From assembly GCF_003589925.1 (NCBI RefSeq), contig NZ_CP032382.1, forward strand, positions 6,448,001 through 6,512,000: 64,000 nt of DNA, in the 5' to 3' direction. Source of the stretch: Chryseolinea soli. Lineage in GTDB: Bacteria; Bacteroidota; Bacteroidia; Cytophagales; Cyclobacteriaceae. The notes beneath the pieces are model-generated. The model had not been told where the DNA came from. It saw only the letters and a list, made by a program, of their open reading frames with translations, and did no database searches. Positions 1 to 9,256 of the stretch are shown in pieces. Both the position numbers and the translations under genes were made by a program. Position 1 is the stretch's first letter. The number at the start of each line of letters is the position of its first letter.

Positions 1-1047
1 GAATCGGAGATCGATGTGCGCAATCATTATCCTAGTGTAAAAGGTCACACATGGGATGCTTCAAAACAAGAAGTTGCCGAAGAGAAAGCCAGTAAGGACG
101 GCGGAGGTGGTGGCGGTGGCCTGGGTGGTGTGGTCGGCCAGGTTGCAAGTGTCATCGGAGGTGGTGGCGCGGCAAAAAAGGATTTTCCGGACGTGTTGTA
201 TTCGGATAAAAATACGGTGGAGCTCTATCACGGCGGCGACGTCGATTCAAAAGCATTAACGGCATGGGTAGACGCAAAGATGAAGCGTGGCGAGCTTTCG
301 CGCATTCGCGGACGTGTGGCCTTGAACGGGGCGAAGATCTTGCCCGGCGACACACTGGAAGTGAATGGCGTGAGTTCGCGCTTTAATGGCAAACACCTGG
401 TCACCGGCGTGTTGCACCAATACGCCCGCGGCCATTGGAAGACCGACATCCAGTTCGGCTGGATGCGCGACTTCGTGGCCGACGAGTGGACCTCATCCCA
501 ACCCGACGCGTCGGGCCTCGTGCCGGGCATTCGCGGATTGCACGTCGGGGTGGTGTCGAAATTGGAAGGCGACTCGCGCTCGGGCGATTTCCGCATCCAG
601 GTGCGGCTTCCTTTTGTGGCCATGAATGCCAACGGTTCGCAGGCGGATGGCATCTGGGCGCGTCTCGCCAACGTCTATGCCGGCGACAAACGCGGCTTCA
701 TCTTCCGGCCGGAGATCGACGACGAGGTGATCGTCGGTTTCATCAACAACGATCCCAACGATGCCGTGGTGCTGGCCGCCATGAACAGCGAAAAGAACGT
801 GGGCCCTTCCGAGATCAAAGCCAGCGATAAAAATGAGAAGAAGGGCTTCATCTCCAAATCGGGCATGCAATTCCTCTTCGACGACGACGCGCAGAAGATC
901 ACGGTGAGCGCCGGCGACAGTTCGGCGCCGCATATTGAACTGGATGGAAAAGGCAGCAAGGTCACCATCGCCTGCGACAGCAGCAACTCCATCGAACTGT
1001 CGTCTTCCGGCGTGACGGTGAAGGGAACGCGAATCGACTTGAATTAA
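1..1047 (+). CDS. VgrG/Afp8-type spike protein of a contractile injection system (5' partial)
   Basis: The reading frame is open from the first base, so the gene begins upstream of the window; the GTG at 16 is only the first visible start-like codon. The visible part covers the gp5/VgrG OB-fold region (from about residue 170 after that GTG, with VPGIRGLHVGVVSKLEGD and RGFIFRPEIDDEVIVGF) and a C-terminal beta-rich segment of the needle type ending SGVTVKGTRIDLN. In this family the trimeric spike caps the inner tube and is topped by a PAAR protein, and a PAAR gene follows directly. An unusual glycine-rich stretch (about 99-180) interrupts the N-terminal gp27-like part. Assignment to eCIS rather than T6SS rests on the downstream genes. 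Confidence 0.85.
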   Translation, partial: ESEIDVRNHYPSVKGHTWDASKQEVAEEKASKDGGGGGGGLGGVVGQVASVIGGGGAAKKDFPDVLYSDKNTVELYHGGDVDSKALTAWVDAKMKRGELSRIRGRVALNGAKILPGDTLEVNGVSSRFNGKHLVTGVLHQYARGHWKTDIQFGWMRDFVADEWTSSQPDASGLVPGIRGLHVGVVSKLEGDSRSGDFRIQVRLPFVAMNANGSQADGIWARLANVYAGDKRGFIFRPEIDDEVIVGFINNDPNDAVVLAAMNSEKNVGPSEIKASDKNEKKGFISKSGMQFLFDDDAQKITVSAGDSSAPHIELDGKGSKVTIACDSSNSIELSSSGVTVKGTRIDLN

Positions 1048-1099
1048 AAATTAACCCGTGTAAAAACAGTTAAAAGATCAACCACATAAACTCATCACT

Positions 1100-1408
1100 A
1101 TGCCTGGAAAACCCGCAGCAAGAAATATGGACAAACACGTTTGTCCACAGCCGTTATCGAGTGGCACCGGTGTTCACGGGCCGGGCACCATCACCGCCAC
1201 GGGCGCGGCGCAGGTGTATATCAATCAACAAATGGCGGCGGTGGAAGGCGACATGTGTATTTGTGTGGAGCCCGGCAACACGATCAAGCAGGGGTCGTCC
1301 ACGGTCTTCTTCAAAAGCAAAGCTGCGGCGAGACAACTGGACCCGACGACGCACAACCCTGGAGGCTTTATTATGTTGGGTTCTCTCAATGTTTTTATCG
1401 GCGATTAA
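1100..1408 (+). CDS. PAAR-domain spike tip protein
   Basis: This is a 102-aa protein of the PAAR/Afp10 size class. It starts MPGKPAARNMDKHVCPQ and carries the glycine-rich beta repeats (GPGTITATGAAQVYINQQ) and terminal SLNVFIGD seen in PAAR-like proteins. Cysteines in HVCPQ and DMCICVEPG may be structural or bind metal. By family it would sharpen the spike encoded just upstream (52-nt gap). The gp25 gene follows 10 nt after its stop, so the genes are almost certainly co-transcribed. Confidence 0.85.
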   Translation: MPGKPAARNMDKHVCPQPLSSGTGVHGPGTITATGAAQVYINQQMAAVEGDMCICVEPGNTIKQGSSTVFFKSKAAARQLDPTTHNPGGFIMLGSLNVFIGD

Positions 1409-1418
1409 AACGAGTGCT

Positions 1419-1856
1419 ATGGACTATTTATTCAACAACCAGCAAACGGAACAAAAAGCTTTTCTTGGAAAGGGATGGGCATTTCCGCCACACTTCGATC
1501 GCGCCACGGGCACAGCCGAGATGGTGCAGTATGAAGAAGATATCTGGCAGAGCCTGCAGATACTGTTCAGCACCAGTATCCGCGAACGCGTACTACAGCC
1601 GACGTATGGCTGCAATCCCGAGGACTATGTGTTCACGTCGCTGAACGTGTCGTTCCTCACCTACCTCGAAGACCTCATCCGCAAGAACATTGCCCAGAAC
1701 GAACCGCGCATCAAGCTGCAAACGCTTTCCATCGTGACCGGCCAGTTGGAAGGCACCCTGGAGATCGTCCTGGACTACATCGTGCGAAGCACCAACACGC
1801 GGTTCAACCGTGTGTATCCTTTCTACAAGCAAGAAGGCACAAACGTTGAATTATGA
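1419..1856 (+). CDS. gp25-like baseplate wedge protein (Afp9/Pvc9 type)
   Basis: The ATG at 1419 gives a 145-aa protein, the usual size for the GPW_gp25 family; the same frame extends upstream but overlaps the PAAR gene. Typical features are GKGWAFPPHF near the N-terminus, the EEDIWQSLQILFSTSIRERV helix, QPTYGCNPEDYVF, and a C-terminal beta strand region (RFNRVYPFY). The protein is expected to join the sheath initiator to the baseplate wedges. The stop codon overlaps the next start in an ATGA arrangement at 1853, which implies translational coupling to the large baseplate gene. Confidence 0.85.
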   Translation: MDYLFNNQQTEQKAFLGKGWAFPPHFDRATGTAEMVQYEEDIWQSLQILFSTSIRERVLQPTYGCNPEDYVFTSLNVSFLTYLEDLIRKNIAQNEPRIKLQTLSIVTGQLEGTLEIVLDYIVRSTNTRFNRVYPFYKQEGTNVEL

Positions 1857-4800
1857 TCCTACACTGCAACACCCTGTCCCATTCCCTCGTGCACAGCGGC
1901 ACGCAGCAGCGCGACCGCTTGTTGCTGAGTCTCATCCCCGGGCAACTGAAAATAGACGATCGCTCCATCGAGCAACTGATCGCCTTTGCCGGAACCCTAT
2001 CCAAACACGTGCGCTACTGGAACGACGCCAACCAGGACGGCGGCGACTGGCTTCCCTTCTGGGAGTACGATCTCACCAGTCTGCTCGCTATTCTCGCGGC
2101 CACCGACCTGGAAGGGCCGCGCACAAATTATCGCGCCCGCGAACTGGAATATTATAAGCTGAAAAGAAAACAAGAGCAAGGCGCCAACGTCACTCCCAAC
2201 GCCGTGATCGACGACCTGGTGACTAACCCGGAGTATGGCATTTATGGGCTGGCCCTCCTGATCCAAAACATCTGTCAGAAAGTTCCACCCACTCATCCGC
2301 TGAAAACCGACATCTGCAATCTCATTGCGGGCACACTAAAAGATCCCCTGTGCCGGCTCATCTCTTTTCACAAGGCCATCGATCCGCAAGCGATCCAAAA
2401 GTACGGCATGTTTATCGGCGGCGGCGCATGTTCCGACAGTTGGGGCATGCCCAACAACGCAGCGTTTGAATGCATCAACTTTGTGCTGCCTTACGAGTAT
2501 ATCGAAGAACTGTGGAAGTTGTTCCTGATCTTCTATAAGGCGCTGACGGTCATCCTGGGAAAAGTGAAAAAAGCGTTTCAAACCGCGCTGCGCATCCGGC
2601 ACGATCATCAACCACACGTTGCCCTGTTCATTACCTTTCTCCAGCTTTTTAAATACATCCAATCGGACCTGAACGGCTTGCTGGAGAAACACCTCATGTT
2701 TTTCTATCACGACGTGTTGCGCCTGGAGAGACGACGTTTGGTGCCGGACAAGGTGCATGTGGTGTTCGAGATCGCCGCCAACCTGGTGCGTTATAAAATT
2801 CCCGCCGGCACCGAATTGAAAGCCAACGTGGACAAGGCCGGGAAGCCCATGATGTATGCGTTGGAGGATGAATTGGTGATCTCCAATGCAAAATTGATCG
2901 AGCAACAGAATCTGTATGTGATCAAAACCATTGACGCCACCACGCAAGCCCAATCCCAATTCGGCATTTATTTGCCAGCGGCCGACAAGCGCGATGGTTT
3001 TGAAGAAGCGTGGCCGGAGGGTACCAAGAATTGGAGTGCCCTTTCGGGTATGCCGGTGTATGAACGGGTGGTGTATAAGTTGAGTCAGTTGCAAAAACTG
3101 GCCCGGAAAAGAGAAGTGTTGCCGGCGGCCTTCCGGGAAGAAAGAGAGAAGTATCAGACCTGGTTGAAAAAGCTGGAATACTTTTCGGGGTTTAGCGTGA
3201 GCAGCGCGGAACTTTGGATGAACACAGGCTTTGACCGCGACGTTGAACTCACCTTTTCGTTCTCCCAAACCAATCCGCCGTCAGCCGACTACTCTATCCT
3301 CGATGATTTTATTGTGGAGTTGTCCACGGAGAAAGGGCTGGTCCCATTAACCTTTGGCACGATGTCCGAAATCGACTCGGAGGGTGCCGTAGGATTCGTC
3401 CCGTCTCAGCCCACCAACACCGCGGAGGACTATAGTGGTTTGAGCATCATTGCGCGCGAAAGTCTTACCGTGTACCACATCAAGCTTTTTGACGATTTCC
3501 CCTCGGTGCTTCCCGTTGACGATGACCTGCCACCGTTTCTTCGATTCCGTTCGAAAGAAGGAAGGATAGCGCCGGCGATAACCTCCATTTTGATCTCCAC
3601 GACCGCGAATGGAACGCTCTCGAATTTGCAAAAGGGAACGCCTGACCTGATGTTCTTTGAAAATAGTGATGGCAATATCGACTCGGGAGCCAACATCCTG
3701 ATAAAACCAGGAAACGGTCAGTTCATGGCCATAAAGATCCCCGAGATCTTCTATAAGAAGATCAACCTGCTGGAGATCGAAAATCAAAGCGCCAATAATC
3801 TGACCACTGATGCGGTCATGGTGCTCAACGGAACTCGGCAGAATCCCAATGCAGCCGGCGGCTTGCCGGATTATACCGAAGGGACGGGGACGCTGAGCAT
3901 ACCGGATGCGTTCGACTTCAACGCTTTAAAAAATAATAGAAACGGCTGGTCCGGTATTGAATTTGACCTGACCTTGCCTCAGGATGTGCCCGCAGTAGTC
4001 CTACGGGCTTCCGACCTATTCTTACGTTATCAATCTGTCCCCGTCCAAATTCCACTAGCTGGCGCTCCGGACCGGTCCACACGGCTGCACCACATCGATT
4101 ACTTCAGCTCGCTGGGCAATTGGAATGCCAGCGGGGAATCCAACAGGGCCTTGCGGCCGATTCCAGAAATCAAGCAGCCCGCATTGAAACCCGTGCTGGG
4201 CGAGAAAATGTTGGACGACGCCCAAAAGAACGTCACGCCCGACGATGCCAACGGCAACCTGTTCCTCGGTTTTGAAAACCTGGTGCCCAACCAAACCCTG
4301 TCGGTTCTTTTTCAAATGGCCGACGGCACCAGCAATCCCGATCACTATCCGCCGGTGGTGACGTGGTCGTACCTGACCAAAGAGCACTGGCAGGAAATAC
4401 CGCCGCAATTCATTTTGAAAGATACCACGGAGGGTCTGGAGCAAACCGGCATTATTCTCTTCCAAATACCGGATGATATCACCAACAACAACACGGCGAT
4501 CGTGGGCAAGGATGGACGCAAAGACCTTTACTGGCTTCGCGTGTCCGCTACAGAAATACCGGATGACCAAGTGTTTGTCGACGCCCTGCCCCACCTCATC
4601 GACATCCGCGTACACGCCGCCGAGGCCCTCTTCGAAGACAACGACAACACCGAAGAGCACCTCGACGCCGGACTGTTGCCCGGCACCATCGCCGCGCTGC
4701 GCTTTCGCGATGTGAACGTGAAGACCGTTCAACAACCGTATGTCTCCTTCCAGGGCAGACGCTCGGAGAAGGACGACAAGTATGGTTACTGGCGCCGCGT

Positions 4801-5944
4801 TCACGAACGGCTTCGTCACCGGAACCGGGCCGTCACCTTGTGGGATTATGAGCGGCTGGTGCTGGAGGCATTCCCCGAAGTGTCGGTGATCAAATGCCTG
4901 ACGCACACCCGCAGGATCTATACCGCACGGCCGGGCTATGTCACGCTGGCCGTGATCCCGTTCCCCAATAAAATGGTCGCCAATGGCATCTATCATCCCA
5001 CGTTCAACGCCGGTGAGCTTACGCGGATCAACAAGTTTGTGAGCACCCGCAACAGCTATTTTGTGAGCGGCTATGGCGATCCGGGATTTTGTTGTTGTGA
5101 GGACGATTGCCAATGCGATCACAATCACAACCACCTCGAAGTGATCAACGCCCGCTTCGAGCCCGTGCGCCTGCGGTTGTGTGTCCGCTTCCGCGAAGGA
5201 TTGGATATTCCGTATTACACAAAGGAACTGAACGAAGCACTGAAAACCTTCCTGGCGCCGTGGGCACACGACAACAAGCCCTTGCTTTTCGGCGTGCCCA
5301 TCAGCGTGACGCGGCTGCTGCAATTCCTGGAAAACCTGACTTATGTCGACGTCATCCTAAGTCTGCGGCTAAAACATTTCAGTTCGCAGCAGATCGCAGA
5401 ACAATTCGAAGACAATGTGGATTGGGAAATTCCCAACGCGGCCGACCAGGTTGTTCCCTTCACGGCAGCATCGGTGTTGACCACCTACCTGGACAAGCTG
5501 AACGAAGACAACCCCAACGTGATCGATCACGTGATCAACGTCGTGGCTACCCATGAGAAGTGCGCTTGTGAAGCTTGCGCAGAAGATCAGGAGCCCGTGG
5601 TGGCACCCCCTGCTCCACCCGATGGAGTCGTGGTGCAACCTGGCGATCTTTCCACCGAAGACCGGAGGAGGATTGATGACTTGACAAAAAGCGTGGTCAG
5701 GAGCTGGAGAAACGCAGACGCCAGCACCGCGTTCCGTGAGCTTCACACAACACTGAATGAAATGGTGGAACGCGGCGACCTGAAAGGGAAAACGGTAGCC
5801 AATCCTGAAAACGGAGTCGAAGCAACCGACGCCTATAAGATCGAAAAAATAAAAGACGGCCGGCTGATCCAGCGTCTGAAAGTGAGCGTGGCCCTAAGCC
5901 CTGGTCGATTCACCACGTTTGAAGTGACCAAACCTAACCCTTGA
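1853..5944 (+). CDS. Large baseplate wedge protein, gp6/baseplate J-like (Afp11/Pvc11 type)
   Basis: This 1363-aa protein begins inside the gp25 stop codon (ATGA). The N-terminal 300 residues are helical. The region near residues 1000-1070 carries the typical C-terminal baseplate-J pattern: VTLWDYERLVLEAFPEVSVIKC, then a short segment and PGYVTLAVIPFP. Afp11-type proteins form the wedge ring around the spike hub. Unusual additions are a Cys/His cluster near residue 1078 (CCCEDDCQCDHNHNH) and a second cysteine group (CACEAC) at about residue 1240, followed by a Pro-rich linker and a C-terminal domain of roughly 100 residues that I do not recognise. The next gene starts 11 nt downstream. Assignment is by motif and neighbourhood. 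Confidence 0.8.
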   Translation: MILHCNTLSHSLVHSGTQQRDRLLLSLIPGQLKIDDRSIEQLIAFAGTLSKHVRYWNDANQDGGDWLPFWEYDLTSLLAILAATDLEGPRTNYRARELEYYKLKRKQEQGANVTPNAVIDDLVTNPEYGIYGLALLIQNICQKVPPTHPLKTDICNLIAGTLKDPLCRLISFHKAIDPQAIQKYGMFIGGGACSDSWGMPNNAAFECINFVLPYEYIEELWKLFLIFYKALTVILGKVKKAFQTALRIRHDHQPHVALFITFLQLFKYIQSDLNGLLEKHLMFFYHDVLRLERRRLVPDKVHVVFEIAANLVRYKIPAGTELKANVDKAGKPMMYALEDELVISNAKLIEQQNLYVIKTIDATTQAQSQFGIYLPAADKRDGFEEAWPEGTKNWSALSGMPVYERVVYKLSQLQKLARKREVLPAAFREEREKYQTWLKKLEYFSGFSVSSAELWMNTGFDRDVELTFSFSQTNPPSADYSILDDFIVELSTEKGLVPLTFGTMSEIDSEGAVGFVPSQPTNTAEDYSGLSIIARESLTVYHIKLFDDFPSVLPVDDDLPPFLRFRSKEGRIAPAITSILISTTANGTLSNLQKGTPDLMFFENSDGNIDSGANILIKPGNGQFMAIKIPEIFYKKINLLEIENQSANNLTTDAVMVLNGTRQNPNAAGGLPDYTEGTGTLSIPDAFDFNALKNNRNGWSGIEFDLTLPQDVPAVVLRASDLFLRYQSVPVQIPLAGAPDRSTRLHHIDYFSSLGNWNASGESNRALRPIPEIKQPALKPVLGEKMLDDAQKNVTPDDANGNLFLGFENLVPNQTLSVLFQMADGTSNPDHYPPVVTWSYLTKEHWQEIPPQFILKDTTEGLEQTGIILFQIPDDITNNNTAIVGKDGRKDLYWLRVSATEIPDDQVFVDALPHLIDIRVHAAEALFEDNDNTEEHLDAGLLPGTIAALRFRDVNVKTVQQPYVSFQGRRSEKDDKYGYWRRVHERLRHRNRAVTLWDYERLVLEAFPEVSVIKCLTHTRRIYTARPGYVTLAVIPFPNKMVANGIYHPTFNAGELTRINKFVSTRNSYFVSGYGDPGFCCCEDDCQCDHNHNHLEVINARFEPVRLRLCVRFREGLDIPYYTKELNEALKTFLAPWAHDNKPLLFGVPISVTRLLQFLENLTYVDVILSLRLKHFSSQQIAEQFEDNVDWEIPNAADQVVPFTAASVLTTYLDKLNEDNPNVIDHVINVVATHEKCACEACAEDQEPVVAPPAPPDGVVVQPGDLSTEDRRRIDDLTKSVVRSWRNADASTAFRELHTTLNEMVERGDLKGKTVANPENGVEATDAYKIEKIKDGRLIQRLKVSVALSPGRFTTFEVTKPNP

Positions 5945-5955
5945 AATCCTGACGC

Positions 5956-8900
5956 ATGAGCACCTCTCTGACCATACCCCAGAACCCCCAGTATCCACCC
6001 TCGATGGACTGGCTCTTTCTCCGCCGCGAAGGCATGCGGCACATCGAGCAATTGACCTCCGACATCTGGACGGACTACAACCTGCACGACCCTGGCATCA
6101 CGTTCCTGGAAGCGTTGTGCTATGCCATCACCGATGTGGGCTACCGCTGCAATATGAATGCAGCCGACCTCTTTGCACAAGCCGAGGGCAAATCGTTTTT
6201 CACGGCCGTGGAAATGTTGCCGTGTGGTCCGGTGACCGCGCTGGACTATCGGAAAATACTCATCGACATTCCCGGTGTCAAGAATGCGTGGGTGGAACAA
6301 ATGCACGATGCAGAGGTGTGGTTTCAATTTCAGATCAACGTCAAGCTGTTCATCGATACACTTTCGCCTTACTTTGAAAAAATTGATGCCAATGCCGGTG
6401 ATATCGAAAATTCCCTGAACGCGCTCATAGCGATCATCGAAAAGGGAATACCCCTGTTCATTAGAGAAATAAATGAATGTCAGCCGGAGAAAGATCGCGA
6501 AAGTAAAAAAATGGCATTCAAAAAATCACTCTTAAATAAAGTTGATTTATCCGGCAACACCAGCGCTTTAGCTGAAAATTTGAGAAAAGCGATCCTGCTC
6601 TATTTCCTCGACCGCTATTATCCCGAATGGATAACCTTTCTCTCCGACCAGCTCTCCTCAGCGGACGATACCGAAAAGCTAGCGTTGATGCGCATACAAC
6701 TCGCAACGCTTGGCCTAAAGAAAGCCGATGACTCCAAGCTTCTCGAAGCCCTGCAACTTTTAGTTGATTTCGTTAAAGCCGGTCCTCCAGAAATTAGCGA
6801 CTTCGTCTTTGGAGAGACGTTGCTTACCTTGCTGTTCGCTGGAAGTTTACAGGTTCGCGCGGTCGGCGATCCTACCGATGCGAATAGCTACAACATTTTT
6901 ATTCCACAAGGTATCTATTCCGTCACGCTTCAGTTGGAGCCCGACCGTGCCGGCGACGAGGCAGACATCAAAGAAATTGCGCTCCGGAAAATGCACCGCC
7001 ACCGGAATCTGTGTGAAGATATCCACCCCGAAGTTCACATTGTCGAATACATCGACATGGGTATCCGTTTGTCCGTGGCCATCGACCCGGAATGGGATAC
7101 GCTGGAAGTGATGGCACAAATATATCATTGCATCCAACATTATTTGTCGCCGGACATCCGGTTCTACAGCCTGGAGGAAATGATGAACCGCCACGCCGCG
7201 TTCACATTGACCGTCGACAGCTTTATCGCCCTTCAGGGCGCCAATCTCCCGCAAGATCTGATCGATGCCTTAAGCCCCTTGCTGAACAAAAAAATTATTG
7301 GCGACACCAACCTGAAAAAAGAACTGGCGAAGGTTTGGGATGAGACCGCCCTGGAAGATTATTACGACGATGTATTCCTGGCCGCCGAAAAACAATACGA
7401 CGCCGATCCCGTCTATAACGGACCGCTGTTGAAGCATGGGTTTATAGAAGAAAAGGAACTGCTCCTCGCCCAACCGCGTCAAACGGTTTATCGCTCGGAT
7501 CTCTACCAGGTAGTGGCCGCCGTGGAAGGCGTGCTCCAGATCGACCGGCTTGAGATCTACAAATGCGGCATGGACAAACCGGAAAAACCCGACTGGTGTC
7601 TTTCGTTCGAATGCCGGTGTCTTCCTCAGTTGAAACTGGAATGCTCCGAACTTACGGTCAGCTCGCACGGCGTGGAGATCCCGCTCAAGGCCGAAAAACT
7701 CATTGAGTATATCGAATCGCACCCCGAAAGCACCACCAAGTTGAACCGGAAAGGTACCCTCGACCTGCCTGTTCCGCAAGGCCGCATCATTTCCGATCTC
7801 ACCGACTACACCAGTGTGCAGGAGGATCTTCCCCGCACCTATAAAGTGGGCAACACCGGCATTTCGCGAAAGGAAAGCGAGTTGCGCCAGGGCGAAGTGA
7901 AACAACTCAAAGGCTACCTGCTGTTTTATGATCAATTGCTGGCGAATGCGCTCTCGCACCTGGCCAGTGTGAAAAACCTGTTGTCGGTGACCCCGACCAA
8001 AACCGACCCTTATCAACCGTTGTTCACCATTCCGTTCATACGGGAAGTTTTGTTGGATTATGCGGTGGATATGTCGTGGGATAATTTTGTGCCGGGCGCC
8101 GACGATCCGTATATCAAGATCCTGCAGCAACTGTCGGAAGGAAATCCGACGGCGCGAAACATGTTCCAGGATCAATTGCTGGATCACCTGCTGGCCCGTT
8201 TTGGCGAACAGTTCACGGACTATGCGCTCCAGCTTTTCCGCATCGAGCGGCCCCTCGACAACACCAGCGATTGGGAAGCCAATGCCGGTTTGGAGGAAAG
8301 CATCAAAGACAAGCAACGTTTCCTTTCGCTCATGCCCTCGCTGGCCGCGTCACGTGCAGAAGGTTTCAATTATCGTTTCAACGCCAAGGAACCGCCGCGC
8401 TATTGGAACACCGATGCCGTGGAAGGCGTGAAGAAGCTGGTGTGTGTGAAACTGGGCATCGACGACTTTACGCGCCACACGCTCACCTGCGAACCGGGCT
8501 TCGTGGTGGAAGTAGGCCCCCGGACAACGCCCGGCAGCCACACCACCGGGCGCACACGCTACGAGTTCTACATCCGCAAAGACGACCAAAGCACTTCCCG
8601 GCTGCTGGTGAGCACCATGGCCTTCAGTTCTTCGCAGGGCGCAGAGAATGCCAGCGCAGACTTTTTGAATATGGCTGTGGACAAAAACAACTACGGCCAC
8701 GTCGACGGACGGGTGGGCTTCTGGGTTGGCGTGGAGCCCACAGCCCGCACGACCGACAACGCCCTGATGCTGGAGCCAAAGGCCGATCCGGAAGAAATTG
8801 AAAAACGCCTGCAATACATCCAGGACCTCGCTTCGCGCAATTGCGAAGAAGATGGCTTCCACCTGTTGGAGCACATCCTGTTGCGCCCCCGCAACGATGC

Positions 8901-9243
8901 CTATACGCAATTGTTAAAACCGATGCTCTGCTGTCTGGAAAATTTGGAATGGTTGGACCCGTATTCGTTCTGGGTCACGGTGGTCATTCCCGGCTGGAGC
9001 GGGCGCTTCAGCGATGAAGCGCGGAGGCAGGCTTTTGTTCAAACCGTGCTGCGTGAAATGCCGGCGCAGTTGGAAGTGCGCTTCTGCAGTGTGACGCGGG
9101 AAGGTATGTTCCAGTTTGAAAAAGTGTATCACGAATGGCTCCGCTGTTTGTGTTCCGAGAAACAGGATGGCCTGGCGCAGGCCACCAACGACCTGGTGCA
9201 ATTGATGAACGGCTGGCAAGAAGATCAAATTATTCAGGGTTAA
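5956..9243 (+). CDS. Second large baseplate wedge protein (Afp12/Pvc12 type)
   Basis: This is a 1095-aa protein. Near residues 35-50 it has the signature WTDYNLHDPGITFLE followed by ALCYAITDVGYR, shared by baseplate J-type and Afp12-like proteins. No signal peptide or membrane segment is visible, as expected for a particle assembled in the cytoplasm. In Afp and PVC the gp6-like and gp7-like wedge genes sit next to each other as here, so this is most simply the second wedge subunit. It begins 11 nt after the preceding stop and is followed 13 nt later by the 666-aa gene. The central 400 residues are not recognised. The baseplate role is well supported; the exact Afp12 equivalence is inferred. 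Confidence 0.75.
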   Translation: MSTSLTIPQNPQYPPSMDWLFLRREGMRHIEQLTSDIWTDYNLHDPGITFLEALCYAITDVGYRCNMNAADLFAQAEGKSFFTAVEMLPCGPVTALDYRKILIDIPGVKNAWVEQMHDAEVWFQFQINVKLFIDTLSPYFEKIDANAGDIENSLNALIAIIEKGIPLFIREINECQPEKDRESKKMAFKKSLLNKVDLSGNTSALAENLRKAILLYFLDRYYPEWITFLSDQLSSADDTEKLALMRIQLATLGLKKADDSKLLEALQLLVDFVKAGPPEISDFVFGETLLTLLFAGSLQVRAVGDPTDANSYNIFIPQGIYSVTLQLEPDRAGDEADIKEIALRKMHRHRNLCEDIHPEVHIVEYIDMGIRLSVAIDPEWDTLEVMAQIYHCIQHYLSPDIRFYSLEEMMNRHAAFTLTVDSFIALQGANLPQDLIDALSPLLNKKIIGDTNLKKELAKVWDETALEDYYDDVFLAAEKQYDADPVYNGPLLKHGFIEEKELLLAQPRQTVYRSDLYQVVAAVEGVLQIDRLEIYKCGMDKPEKPDWCLSFECRCLPQLKLECSELTVSSHGVEIPLKAEKLIEYIESHPESTTKLNRKGTLDLPVPQGRIISDLTDYTSVQEDLPRTYKVGNTGISRKESELRQGEVKQLKGYLLFYDQLLANALSHLASVKNLLSVTPTKTDPYQPLFTIPFIREVLLDYAVDMSWDNFVPGADDPYIKILQQLSEGNPTARNMFQDQLLDHLLARFGEQFTDYALQLFRIERPLDNTSDWEANAGLEESIKDKQRFLSLMPSLAASRAEGFNYRFNAKEPPRYWNTDAVEGVKKLVCVKLGIDDFTRHTLTCEPGFVVEVGPRTTPGSHTTGRTRYEFYIRKDDQSTSRLLVSTMAFSSSQGAENASADFLNMAVDKNNYGHVDGRVGFWVGVEPTARTTDNALMLEPKADPEEIEKRLQYIQDLASRNCEEDGFHLLEHILLRPRNDAYTQLLKPMLCCLENLEWLDPYSFWVTVVIPGWSGRFSDEARRQAFVQTVLREMPAQLEVRFCSVTREGMFQFEKVYHEWLRCLCSEKQDGLAQATNDLVQLMNGWQEDQIIQG

Positions 9244-9256
9244 ACTATAACAGACC

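Noticed and set aside
4055..5323. 422-aa minus-strand ORF inside the baseplate gene
   Set aside because: Antisense shadow of the recognised baseplate protein.
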